This document shows, one piece after another, positions 1 to 8,535 of a DNA stretch of 15,618 bases. The DNA is from Discostella pseudostelligera (Eukaryota > Bacillariophyta > Thalassiosirophyceae > Thalassiosirales > Thalassiosiraceae), in NCBI GenBank assembly GCA_036940085.1, contig JALLBK010000290.1:1-15618 (forward strand), in the 5' to 3' direction. Under the pieces are notes generated by a model. The model had not been told where the DNA came from and ran no database searches. It was given only the letters and a program-made list of their open reading frames with translations. Each line of letters opens with the position of its first letter. Position 1 is the first letter of the stretch. The position numbers were made by a program, and so were the translations under genes.

Positions 1-770
1 GGCAGAGAGTAGCGGCTAGTGGCGTATGGTATCTACTGGTGCCGGCATGCATGCACATCTACGATGAGGTGATGTATCCATTACCGCCAGGCACGAGGCG
101 GGATGGCATGGAGGAATGATTGATTTTGAAGGGCAAATCTTTGTGGCTCAACAATCATCGCCAAAAGAATCGCCAAGATTTGGCGACTACAAATGTGGCG
201 AAAATGGCGGGAACTTGTTGGCGGGAAGAATGTACCCATATTATTACCGTAAGGCAATGGCGGGCGGGCCCGCCGGACTTCGAGCGACGCGGTACCATAC
301 TCGTCGAAGAGTTCACAAGCAACCTCATAATAAATCGTGTCTGGGTAGTTATGGAGGTGGTGGGGACATAATATCATGCATGGATTTACCGGCATAAAAT
401 AGTATTAAAATAAATGATTTTCATTGGATAGAATACTGATGAATGTAGGTTGTTGTCGTCGATTCGGAAAAGGTTGCTACTGGTGATTTGTGGAGAACCG
501 ATGCTAACCCGATCGCCCGGTAGGTGATATTCTCTCATGCACCCAGCAATCCGAAATACCATCATTGTATTGCAACTCTCATCGGTGAGTTGATTAACAA
601 TGATGATTCATTTGTTCTATCTGAATTGCAATACAGAGCTCTGCTACTTTTGTTTGCATTCCTACCATACAGACATCTTTCCCCCTTCGATCCAAATGAA
701 CTCTCTACTTAGAATTCAAAGCAGCCGATACCTTGTGGCGATTCATGCTACATCGATCTCGAAGCTCAAA
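1..770. other. Intergenic region left of EMC7
   Basis: I see no convincing gene here. Open frames on both strands up to about 135 codons have low-complexity or unlikely translations and no recognisable domain. The part next to 771 should hold the EMC7 3' UTR. The 158-232 stretch is a motif cluster listed separately, and 263-274 is a perfect 12-bp palindrome (GGCGGGCCCGCC). On the minus strand an ATG at 58 (another at 52, same frame) opens a frame that stays open for 19 codons to the window edge. It could be the first codons of a leftward gene driven by the motif cluster, but that is weak. Confidence 0.5.
158..232. promoter_or_regulatory. Cluster of six E2F-like GGCG-core motifs
   Basis: Six copies of a (T/A/G)GGCG(A/G) core lie within 75 bp: TCGCCAAAA at 158, TCGCCAA at 170, TTGGCGA at 180, GTGGCGAAAA at 195, ATGGCGGGAA at 203 and TTGGCGGGAA at 218. 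The second and third form a perfect 7-bp inverted repeat separated by 3 bp. The core resembles the E2F/DP consensus known from plants and animals (TTTSGCGS). The same core sits in the other promoters of this window. The controlled gene is unknown and may start leftward, outside the window. Confidence 0.5.
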
Positions 771-1687
771 TCAATCTCGCTTGCCCCTCCGCACTGTCTT
801 ACCCCCCGCCTTCGACGATGGTTTCTTTTCAATTGCCGGTACTGTTGCCTGTTCTTCGCCCATCCCCGTCATATCTTGGAACATTTGTGTAAGCATCTGT
901 TGTTATTATCATTTATACGAAAGATAGCATTATTGCGACAAAGTTGTGAGCTGGTTACAATATCAACAATATTATATGAATCATTTCACACTTCCCCCGG
1001 AAAATAACAAAGTAATCTCACCTTACTAGGATCTTGCTGCATCGCCATCTGTCTCTGCATCTGCTCCTTCTGCTCCGGATCTAAACCCTCCATCATCTTG
1101 GGCATCAACACTACTAACCCCGCACTCACAATCATCATTAGTACCATTGGATTTTTGAATATGCTCATTATACTAAAGCCCTGCCTCGGTTCATAATATT
1201 CATACGATGCATGTGCCGTCAACTCTAACGGATGTGGTATGGCCTGCTTTGGAGCCCCGGGATAGACATATTCAATGCACTTGGGTGAGTCCATTGCCTC
1301 CTTCAATAATTGGATCTTTACTTGACTAAAGTGATGTTCTCGACTTTGGACATCTAATAAATGTACGCCAGGAGGGACACGATAGAAGAAGAAGCTACCA
1401 TCCGGCTGAGTGTATGTGCTGTGAGTGGTGCCATCGTTGAGTGTGATGCGTGTTGAGTTGATGGATAAGGTGGGATCGGGGTGGCGGAGACGGCCGACGA
1501 TGGTCGCCGATGACGATGTCGATGTCGTCGTCTCGCTGGAGGACGCTATTGATGTTGGTGGGGGTGGCGCATTATTATTTGAGGCGGCAGCTACTCCTAC
1601 GTGAGGATTTGCTGCAAGAGAGAGGATTAAGAGGAAGACGGATAGAAGCGCCATGGATACTCGCGTAGGCAGCGTCGCGGACGCCAT
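771..1687 (-). CDS. EMC7: ER membrane protein complex subunit 7 (EMC7)
   Basis: EMC7 is a subunit of the ER membrane protein complex, which inserts tail-anchored and multipass proteins into the ER membrane. The model has exon 1 at 1687-1022 and exon 2 at 896-771. The 125-nt intron has donor AAG|GTGAGA and acceptor ACAG|ATG, phase 0, giving 263 residues. A hydrophobic signal peptide covers about residues 10-35, a Ser/Thr-rich linker 40-62, and a beta-sandwich with QPDGSFFFYRVPPG about 62-165. A membrane segment at about 180-196 follows FKNPM. The cytosolic tail contains DPSKML, which is split by the intron, and ends in a basic stretch. Without splicing the frame would end in a non-homologous tail; exon 2 restores the family-typical DPSKML. 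The start ATG has a perfect context (ACCATGG); Met12 is an alternative and keeps the signal peptide. Confidence 0.9.
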
Positions 1688-2237
1688 GGTTGCGATGGGC
1701 GGTATCTAGATAGAGGAAGAGTCGGACGGACGACGGACGGGCGGAGGAGAGGCGAAAATTTGGCGGGAAGATAATATCTGCCACGTGTAAGAACTCTGAG
1801 TCGAGTCATTGATCTCCCGCCAAAAATATGCCACGTGTAAGATCTCACTGCAGCGACGAGCGACGGCAGAAATGAGAGGGAGACAGACGTAATAAGATGT
1901 CCAACAAATGATACTGCTTGAAACGTCCTGATAGAAAAAGAAGACAATTAATTATTGCTGCGCTTCAACTCAATCCACAGTATCGATCGACGATTCTATT
2001 TTTATGCAACAGTGCAATTGTCTTTTTGCTCCCATCAACTTACTCGTCTCTGAAGGGACATTCACACTTGCAATCAATACACAACCAACATGAAGTTTTG
2101 CCATCGTCTTTCCGTCATTGACCTTGGTTCGAGATGATCAATAACATGTAACTGCTTTGATCTCACGAGATATGATAATTTTCCAACAAAAGGAACAGTC
2201 ATTTGTTGTGTCAACAACGATTACTTCCTGACGATGT
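1688..2237. other. Intergenic region between EMC7 and the one-TM protein gene
   Basis: The left third is the EMC7 promoter, listed separately. The rest (about 1850-2237) should contain the 3' UTR of the minus-strand gene that stops at 2238. It is AT-rich, has no open frame with a credible translation and shows no RNA gene. I see nothing else in it. Confidence 0.5.
1751..1841 (-). promoter_or_regulatory. EMC7 promoter with duplicated E2F-like plus CACGTG module
   Basis: About 65-155 bp upstream of the EMC7 ATG there are two composite modules. The first has TTTGGCGGGAA (1759-1769) followed by CCACGTGTAAGA (1781-1792). The second has TCCCGCCAAAA (1815-1825), the first element inverted, followed by CCACGTGTAAGA (1831-1842). 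CACGTG is the palindromic G-box/E-box core bound by bZIP or bHLH factors in other eukaryotes. The spacing within each module is similar. Function is inferred from motif identity and position only. Confidence 0.5.
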
Positions 2238-3544
2238 TCAGGATGTAAAATCGCGCATCACCTCCCAACTCAAGAGGGAACGCTTTTCGCCAATAACCAC
2301 ATACCAACTATATCCGTCCTTCAAAAATAGCGCACCATTCACAGTGCATTGCTCATCACTCCCCTCCGAACATTGATCACCGTTGCCGACACTTCCGGTA
2401 AAACTGCGTACTAATTTCCTCTCACCATCGCTTCCTTCTTTAAAGTGTCTCAGTACTTCATCACTTCCGAATTCCAAAGAGGATGACGACGATGAGTCGC
2501 ATGCTGGCGGTAATATATCCATTGGGAGCCTGGCCCGCAAATTCCTAGGAAGCAGGTCATACAGTCCACAGGGACTTTTCCATTCTCCCGGACGTAGAAC
2601 ACTCCTAGATTCCAACGGACCGGAGACTCGGAAATGGTACTGGATTGTAAAATAAAGCAACGAGGAAATGATAATACCGAGAATTGCCGTCTTCAAAATA
2701 ACAGGAGACTTTTTCACTTCATTGATTTTGCTGGTGGGAGGCTTGTTTTTCTTTTGACGATTGTCCTCCTCAGCTATGTCTGGTAACTTAGTGCCCGACA
2801 CTTGGTTACTCTTCTCCACCATTTTCGGTTGAATATTCACTTTCCTCGGACCAAGCTGTTGGTGATTGATCACATTGCAAATCAACGCAAATCATCATGA
2901 GCTTTGCAATGGCAGAATTCAAATCAAAAATGAAATGATGGGATGGAAGCACAACTTGCCATATTTTCCACCTTCGGATCATTCAAGATCGGTTTAGCCA
3001 ACTTGGCCGTCTCATTTCCCGTCATTCCCTTTGGCATTGCCATAACCACATCCCCTCCATTGCAAAATCGTAGTAGCTTCATGGAGGCAATCATTTCCAT
3101 CCCCGTTCGATCACATACTCCGCAATACTCCATATCGCGAAGTGTCTTTTCTGTCGCAGAGTTTTTGATTTGATTCTGAATATCGCCAATGGTTGCCTTG
3201 TTGGCATCAAATTCAAGTTGTAGTAGTTCGAATCGTCGAGATGTTGGGTCCAAGAGTAGAACGAAGATTTGTAATGGCTTTGCTGGGCTGCTGCTGCTGC
3301 CGGCGGCGATGGGAGTGCTCGTGATGATATTTGATTGTGAAGCTCCTCCCGATACCAATTTTGTTGCAGAAGAATTGCCGTAATTTTCCAAAGCCACCGA
3401 GAGGACGCTCTCGTCATCACCATCCAGTCGTTTCTTCTTCCGTTTCAATGACAATCCCTTCGCGACGCTTTTGACGCTCTTGACGAAGCCTTTTCTTGGC
3501 TTCTTGGTGGCATTGGTGGCCACCGACGCATTGTCTTGTGTCAT
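2238..3544 (-). CDS. Conserved-looking one-TM protein of unknown function, spliced across a GC-AG intron
   Basis: I do not recognise a named function. Two reading frames join into one 400-residue protein: exon 1 at 3544-2960 (195 codons) and exon 2 at 2855-2238 (205 codons). The intron has donor ATG|GCAAGT and acceptor CCAACAG, phase 0. Exon 2 has no upstream ATG in frame before Met206, and the join is continuous. The order is a Lys-rich N-terminus (14-40), a Ser-rich linker, and a globular domain about 89-193 (starts LQIFVLLLDP, includes EYCGVCDRTG and KLAKPILNDPK). A charged linker, a membrane segment at about 246-268 and a C-terminal domain with cysteines at 291, 314, 357 and 365 follow. 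The first domain could be ubiquitin-like and the last resembles bulb-lectin-type beta strands, but both are guesses. Alternatively these are two genes, with the second starting at an ATG at 2822 (194 residues). Confidence 0.65.
2856..2959 (-). other. Putative GC-AG intron with tandem in-frame donors
   Basis: On the minus strand the sequence after ATG at 2960 is GCAAGTTGTG, which matches the donor consensus at +3 to +6 except for C at +2. The acceptor CACCAACAG ends at 2856. The intron is 104 nt, close to the other introns here. A conventional but weak GT donor (AAG|GTGGAA) lies 12 nt upstream in the same phase; its use would delete only four residues (VENM). Both choices keep the reading frame. 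Confidence 0.55.
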
Positions 3545-4118
3545 ATTTCTGTTGACGCTATTGTATCGATGGCTTGAGAGAGATCCACCCGCTAATACTC
3601 ACCCGCCCTATCCGCCCTCCGAACTTTGATTTGGTGTTTGGTTTTGATTTTGCTGCGAATTTCGTTGGTGTTGGTTTTTGTATGTTAGCCTTGTATTGTA
3701 CTCGTACGCTTAGGAGCGGCCGCCCGCTGCGGCGGCTCTCCGCGCGGCTAGTATTGGGTGATCGCCAGTTATCGCCAGCCAACTTAACCTTCCGTCTGTC
3801 AGGCGCGCGCGGGTGGTCAGAGGCCACCTCACGCGGCCTCCTGCAGAAATCGAGTAGGTATTGTAACGATAGGAGTATTAATTTTTACTATGTCACGTTA
3901 TGGATCTATTCTACTAGTATCTACCACGGGGAAGAGGAGCGAGGGGCTGCGATGGGAGAAAAGAAGGTTCTTCCTCTCTCCTCCTCTTGTCTCAACTCGT
4001 CAAGTGCTGCTGGCGATTCGTCCCATATTCGTGACTTTTACACCACCGCTGACATTCAAGTACTCGGCATTTCACCCAGGGTCAGCGTCGTGGGAGATGC
4101 TTGTTCAGGGGCATTTTT
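3545..4118. other. Intergenic region with a GC-rich island
   Basis: This region lies 3' of the Pro/Thr-repeat gene and 5' of the one-TM protein gene, both minus. A plus-strand frame of about 180 codons (3574-4122) has no homology I recognise and crosses promoter-like sequence, so I do not call it. About 3710-3845 is strikingly GC-rich (NotI-type GCGGCCGC at 3717, CGCGCGCG-like runs near 3803), with an inverted repeat GAGGCC/GGCCTC at 3820-3825 and 3835-3840. Two TCGCCA cores occur near 3760-3775. Confidence 0.5.
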
Positions 4119-4215
4119 TTAGTGGGAGATGTTGATGCTGGATGGTAGTATGATGATCAGGCTGCTGCTGTTGGCACTTGTTGCAGTTGCACTTGTTTCA
4201 GTGGCCGTATTACCA

Positions 4216-4254
<39 letters not shown>

Positions 4255-6025
4255 GAGGTCAGCTCCTCGTCCGTCGGTTTCTCTGTCTTTGGATCATCAG
4301 TTTTAGGAGTGTCAGTCGGAGTTGCCGTCACTGGATTCTCGGTCTTAATACTACACAACACGACACCCACCAAGAACAAGAAAGCAGTGCAAGAAGAACG
4401 ACAGCCGCAAGAACAAGAAGTAAGAAATGTGTGATGGCAGTAGCATTCTAAGAAGGCATGATCATGGTTCAGCAACTTTACCTGGGGAATACTGTTGGAT
4501 GAACAGCAACAATAGGCGATGGCGTTGTTGGTTTCATTGAAGGGTCCTCTGTCGGCTCCACTGATAATATTGGGGACAGTGTACTTGGCTTAAAGGACGG
4601 GTTTCTCGTTGGCTGCGTGGTCGGCCTTACCGTTGGGTGCTGCGTAGGTCGTCGAGTAGGGTTTTGCGAAGTATTTTGTTGCGTTGGGCGATGTGTAGAG
4701 GGTTGGATAGATGACATTCTAGTAGTATTGGTCGGTTCTTGGGAAGAAATCGGCAGCCACGAACCGGAAGTAAGATCGAGAAACTGGTTCACCAAGTCGT
4801 TTGTCGAAGGATTTCTAGTTGGATCATTCCGTGGCTTCAAACCTGTTGTTGGCAATAGAGAAATGTTGTTTGATCCAGTCAATGACGCTGAAGGTGCAAA
4901 CATGTTCAGATTCTTGTCACTACTAACAGGAGTAGGTGTCACTGTAGGTACAGTGCTTGGTGAATGCTGGGAGAAGTCATTTTCGGGTAAAAACGATGGA
5001 TTCGTACTTCGGTCAGAATGACTGCCAGTGCTTTTCAACAGTCCGACAACGGCAGCGCTAAACGCCGTTACAGCCACAACGGCAATCAGGCCAAGGAGTA
5101 ACTGTTTTCGACGGGATGATTCCTTGACCTTTTGATACACAAACGATCCAAATCCGGCAACACTGTGTGTGGAGCTCCTGCCAAGGGTGCATCCCAGTGA
5201 ATCTGAATCAGCAACGGAGCCTCTCTCAATACTCACTCCCACTTCTTGTTGACCGTCCACTGCCTGCTGAAGAGGAAGGCTACATGATTGAAAAGAAAAA
5301 GGCACTGCGGCTGCTGCTGCGGCCACCACTGGTAATCCTACCGACGGATCAGAAGTAGTGTGTTTCCGAGAATTTGTGCAAAGTGAATTTCGCTCAGGAG
5401 TCATCGGAGGAGTACTGCTCATAGTTGGATCTGTAATAGGATGTGTCTTGAAATGATACTGATTAGACATGTGATACCAAGGCAAGCGTTGACCTTTAAT
5501 ACCTCCTTCCATTTTCTTTTGTGGTGGCGGTGCTCCTGCTGGGTTTGATGGTGCTGGAATAATTGTTATCATGCTTGGATGGTCAAAATCTCCGTTACTC
5601 CTACTAGACGCTGGCCTGTCGTGATGATTCTGCGATCTTGTTTGTCGCCCATTGGCTCGAGATGCAGTATGTTCTGCCCCTTTGTACTTCTTGCTTCGGA
5701 ATTCAGGAATGTCCTCATCCTCGCCGTGATACGAGTATCCAACGAGCGCTTTTCCACGACGAGCGTGATAACTGCTTGGCGCGCAGTCATTTGTTATGCT
5801 GCTGACGGAGCTACCGTCGAAATCATCTCGTTCGCGATTCTCATTGTCGGTGTACTGGTAAGGGTTCGTGGTATTACTACTACGCCCCCGCGGCTCCTCC
5901 GCTGCAAAATCGGACTTCTTCCTCCAGTCCTCCTCTCCTCCATGATCACCATCATGCTGGAGCATTTCTTCCTCGGCTTCGAAGTCGACGAGACCAGGCT
6001 CAAGTGTTTCGCGGTTGGCAGCCAT
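4119..6025 (-). CDS. Type II membrane protein with Pro/Thr-repeat ectodomain
   Basis: No enzymatic function is recognised. The model has exon 1 at 6025-4482 and exon 2 at 4350-4119. The 131-nt intron has donor CCCAG|GTAAAG and acceptor TTGTGTAG, phase 2, giving 591 residues. The N-terminal ~305 residues are hydrophilic, acidic and probably disordered, with a poly-Ala run (234-240). One membrane segment follows at about 309-331 after a SSRRKQ positive cluster, predicting N-in/C-out topology. The ectodomain is rich in Pro, Thr and Ser with PTxxPT-type repeats such as HRPTQQNTSQNPTRRPTQ. Exon 2 continues this pattern (TPTDTPKTDDPKTEKPT), which supports the splice, and ends in 12 Ser plus a Ser/Thr-rich tail. 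Such repeats are common in diatom surface proteins and are likely O-glycosylated. A cell-wall or adhesion role is inference. Confidence 0.75.
4216..4251. repeat. (GAT)12 trinucleotide microsatellite
   Basis: Twelve uninterrupted GAT units on the plus strand read as TCA/Ser codons in exon 2 of the minus-strand Pro/Thr-repeat protein, where they encode most of a 12-Ser run. Length variation would change the protein in frame. Confidence 0.95.
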
Positions 6026-6436
6026 TGATGAACGAGCGCTCTAGAGAAGCGGCGGTAGCAATTGAGGGCGCATCGCGATGGACTTGGGAACAGAACTAAC
6101 GATGCAATCGATGCGATGCTGATGCTCGAGAGAACCATGAATTGCGAAGCGAAGCCGGGCATGCAGATAGATGCAGGAGGCAGGCAGGCAGGAGCAATCA
6201 CCGTTTTGGCGGGAGATTATTAGCGAAATTTCCTACATCCCGCACGTACAAAAGATCGCAGGATACTTCATGTACACTCTCTCCACAATCCATCCAAGCA
6301 AGCTCGCTCTCCACAATCATCGTCTCGCCTCACTCCTCACTCCAGCGTCCAACTCCAACCTCCTGAATAGATTCGTCGCCGACGCTTGTCGAGACCTCCC
6401 TATCCTCATGATCATGCCCTCGCGGAGGTCCACAAA
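6026..6436. promoter_or_regulatory. Divergent promoter of the Pro/Thr-repeat gene and VDR
   Basis: This 411-bp region separates two divergent start codons and holds no gene of its own. An E2F-like element TTTTGGCGGGAGA lies at 6204-6216, about 180 bp from one ATG and 220 bp from the other, and is followed by TAGCGAAATTT at 6221. A short GGCA-type run is at 6178-6191. The segment next to the VDR start is C/T-rich, as expected of a 5' UTR. Confidence 0.5.
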
Positions 6437-8469
6437 ATGAAACCTTCATCAATTTGCGCTCTCCTCGCTATCGCCTTGGCAGAGAACTGTGACATGATAT
6501 CGTCGTTTTCCATTCCAACTCCAATCCGTGCTACGCCGTCCAGTAATTATTTGACTCGTCACCTTCCGCATCAGCGGTCAAGATCGACACCAGTTTCACG
6601 TGCTGCTGCCTTAACACTCAAATCCCATGCCGACAAAAACAATAAAATAATTGGCACCGTGGCGCTACTCGTTCCATCGAATGACTGTCGATCCAAATTT
6701 GGTTCCAAATCTCCGTTGCCGCCTCCATCCTACCGCGAGGTGGCAGAGCAGCTTGCCAGGAAAATCAGCCATTTTTCTGATGGGCGTATTAGTACCGAGG
6801 TTGTGTCTCCACCAGACAAGAGCAGTGGTACCATTGACAACGATACTCAGAATGACGCATGCCTTAAATCGGATGCACTCATCGCAATTGGTCTCACAAC
6901 CCCATCGGATATTCGATACCTATCAGAAACCTTTCGTCTACGCCGTTCAATACAACAACAAACTGCATCGTCAAACACGTGCCAATTTGCAATCGATTGC
7001 GGGGATCATACCTATGCACCCATCGTTGGTCCATACGATGAAGCCAATCCGTCACCATTGGCTACTCTTGCTCCTTGGTCCGATGTGGCCAGTGGTAAAC
7101 GCCTATCTGTTCAAATGACAGAACTATTCGACAAATATATCACGGATGAATTTGCATTAGCCATGATGCTATTCTTCAACCAATTCTCAGGTCACAATAT
7201 ACCTTGGGTTCAACACTCCATCGACGTCACATGGGAGAAGGGTATCTATCAAAACGCCAAAGAAATTTATTCCATGATCACGAAATGCGGACCATGCATT
7301 ACTGAATGCTTAGCGGATGAGAATTGCAGTGCGTGCATCAAGGCACTGGATAAGATTGATACACGAAATCAAGTCGAAAGTTACCGAACTGTGGTGTCCT
7401 ACGAAAGCACACTGTTGCGTGATTTTTCGCTGTGTATTCTACAAAATAACAATATATTCGAGTGCAAAGCAACTATACCGAAATTGCCTGTTGTGAAACC
7501 AATGAGTCAGTGGAGAGGGAAGGAGTTGACTGTGGAGAGTGCGCGCGGGATTATGATTGGACATTTAGAGGGGGCGAGAGAGGCGCTAGTGGTGAGTATC
7601 ATCGACGAAATAGTATTGACAAGGTTGCATCGACGAGCTGATTAATTTGTTCTTTACTCAGGGAAGCAAACAGTTGGACGTTTCTTGGAAGGTTGCATGC
7701 GGGGCAAATGCAGCTTACGATCAATTCCCTTCTCAGAATCAGGTGCGGGGCTGACTTATTATCTCATTCTTGATATCAATTTGTGCATTCATCCCTCAAC
7801 AACAACTTGATCGGTATGCTTAATACTTACCTTTCCCTGTGTGCAGCTATTCTATCCGAACGCCAAGGGCAAAGACCTCTGGTACGATCCCGTGTTTAGG
7901 GTAGAGACAATCGACGGCAGGAATGTATGGTGCAAAGTGAGTATAAATGTTTTGATCAAAGTTCAGTGAGCACTGGATGTGTTAATCTCATCTCAAACTG
8001 TATCTCGGTTCGTTCCAAAAGCGTCACTACAAAGTAAGGAACGGTGAAGTCCCTGGAACCTTCCGCTTCTCTGTACTCGACAACGGCGTCACGAGCGACG
8101 AATTCTGGACAATTGTAGGTGCTGCCGATGACTTGAGTTGGGTGGTGTTCCATTATGCTGGTGCCGCGGGAGCTGTTGGCCAGGTAAGCCACCACGAATT
8201 CCTCCTTTCTGTCTTAGGTTTGAATTCCAATTCACTAACATGCAATCTTTGCGACAATGCAGAGGTACATCGGTGGACTTCTGTGCACGCCCGACGGTCA
8301 ACTGCCGCCATCACAAGACATGGATGAAATCTGGAAGGTATTCAGATCCGCCGAGATCGAGCCATGGGAACTATTTGTCGTTGACAATGATATGACATCA
8401 CAAGGATCATTAGCAGCAGGTCCTCCTCCATTGGATTACTACCGCAAAACAGCTGCTGTGATCGCTTGA
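6437..8469 (+). CDS. VDR: Violaxanthin de-epoxidase-related protein (VDR), plastid-targeted
   Basis: This is a lipocalin-fold relative of violaxanthin de-epoxidase, the lumenal xanthophyll-cycle enzyme; the reaction of VDR itself is not established. Exons are 6437-7591, 7662-7742, 7847-7936, 8022-8183 and 8263-8469, with introns of 70, 104, 85 and 79 nt, all phase 0, giving 564 residues. The ATG at 6437 (context ACAAAATG) is the first in frame and opens a signal peptide followed by SSFSIP, an ASAFAP-like plastid import motif with Phe24. A long N-terminal region leads to a Cys-rich segment (284-343, CGPCITECLADENCSAC). The lipocalin-like part begins at about 392: VSWKVACGANAAYDQFPSQ aligns with the VDE start of GKWYITSGLNPTFDAFDCQ. 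The canonical Cys after FD is Ser here. It converges on the acyltransferase gene, with stop codons 66 bp apart. Confidence 0.85.
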
Positions 8470-8535
8470 GTTGAATAGTGAAGAGTAAACATATCAAGTT
8501 CTCCGGTGGATTTACTACAACTAGCTGCATGATTA

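Noticed and set aside
81..397. Overlapping frames of about 93 and 104 codons on both strands
   Set aside because: No recognisable domain, unlikely composition, and they cover a promoter-like motif cluster.
2822..2885. Separate gene starting at 2885 or 2822 for the TM half
   Set aside because: The position at 2885 is a TTG, not ATG. The ATG at 2822 is possible, but an in-phase splice joins this frame to the upstream one with typical intron length, so a single gene is preferred.
3574..4122. Plus-strand frame of 182 codons
   Set aside because: It spans the GC-rich island and promoter of the minus-strand gene, its translation shows no domain, and no plus-strand neighbour or promoter supports it.
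5579..6028. Plus-strand frame of 149 codons opposite the Pro/Thr-repeat gene
   Set aside because: Antisense shadow of a long coding exon with its own coherent topology.
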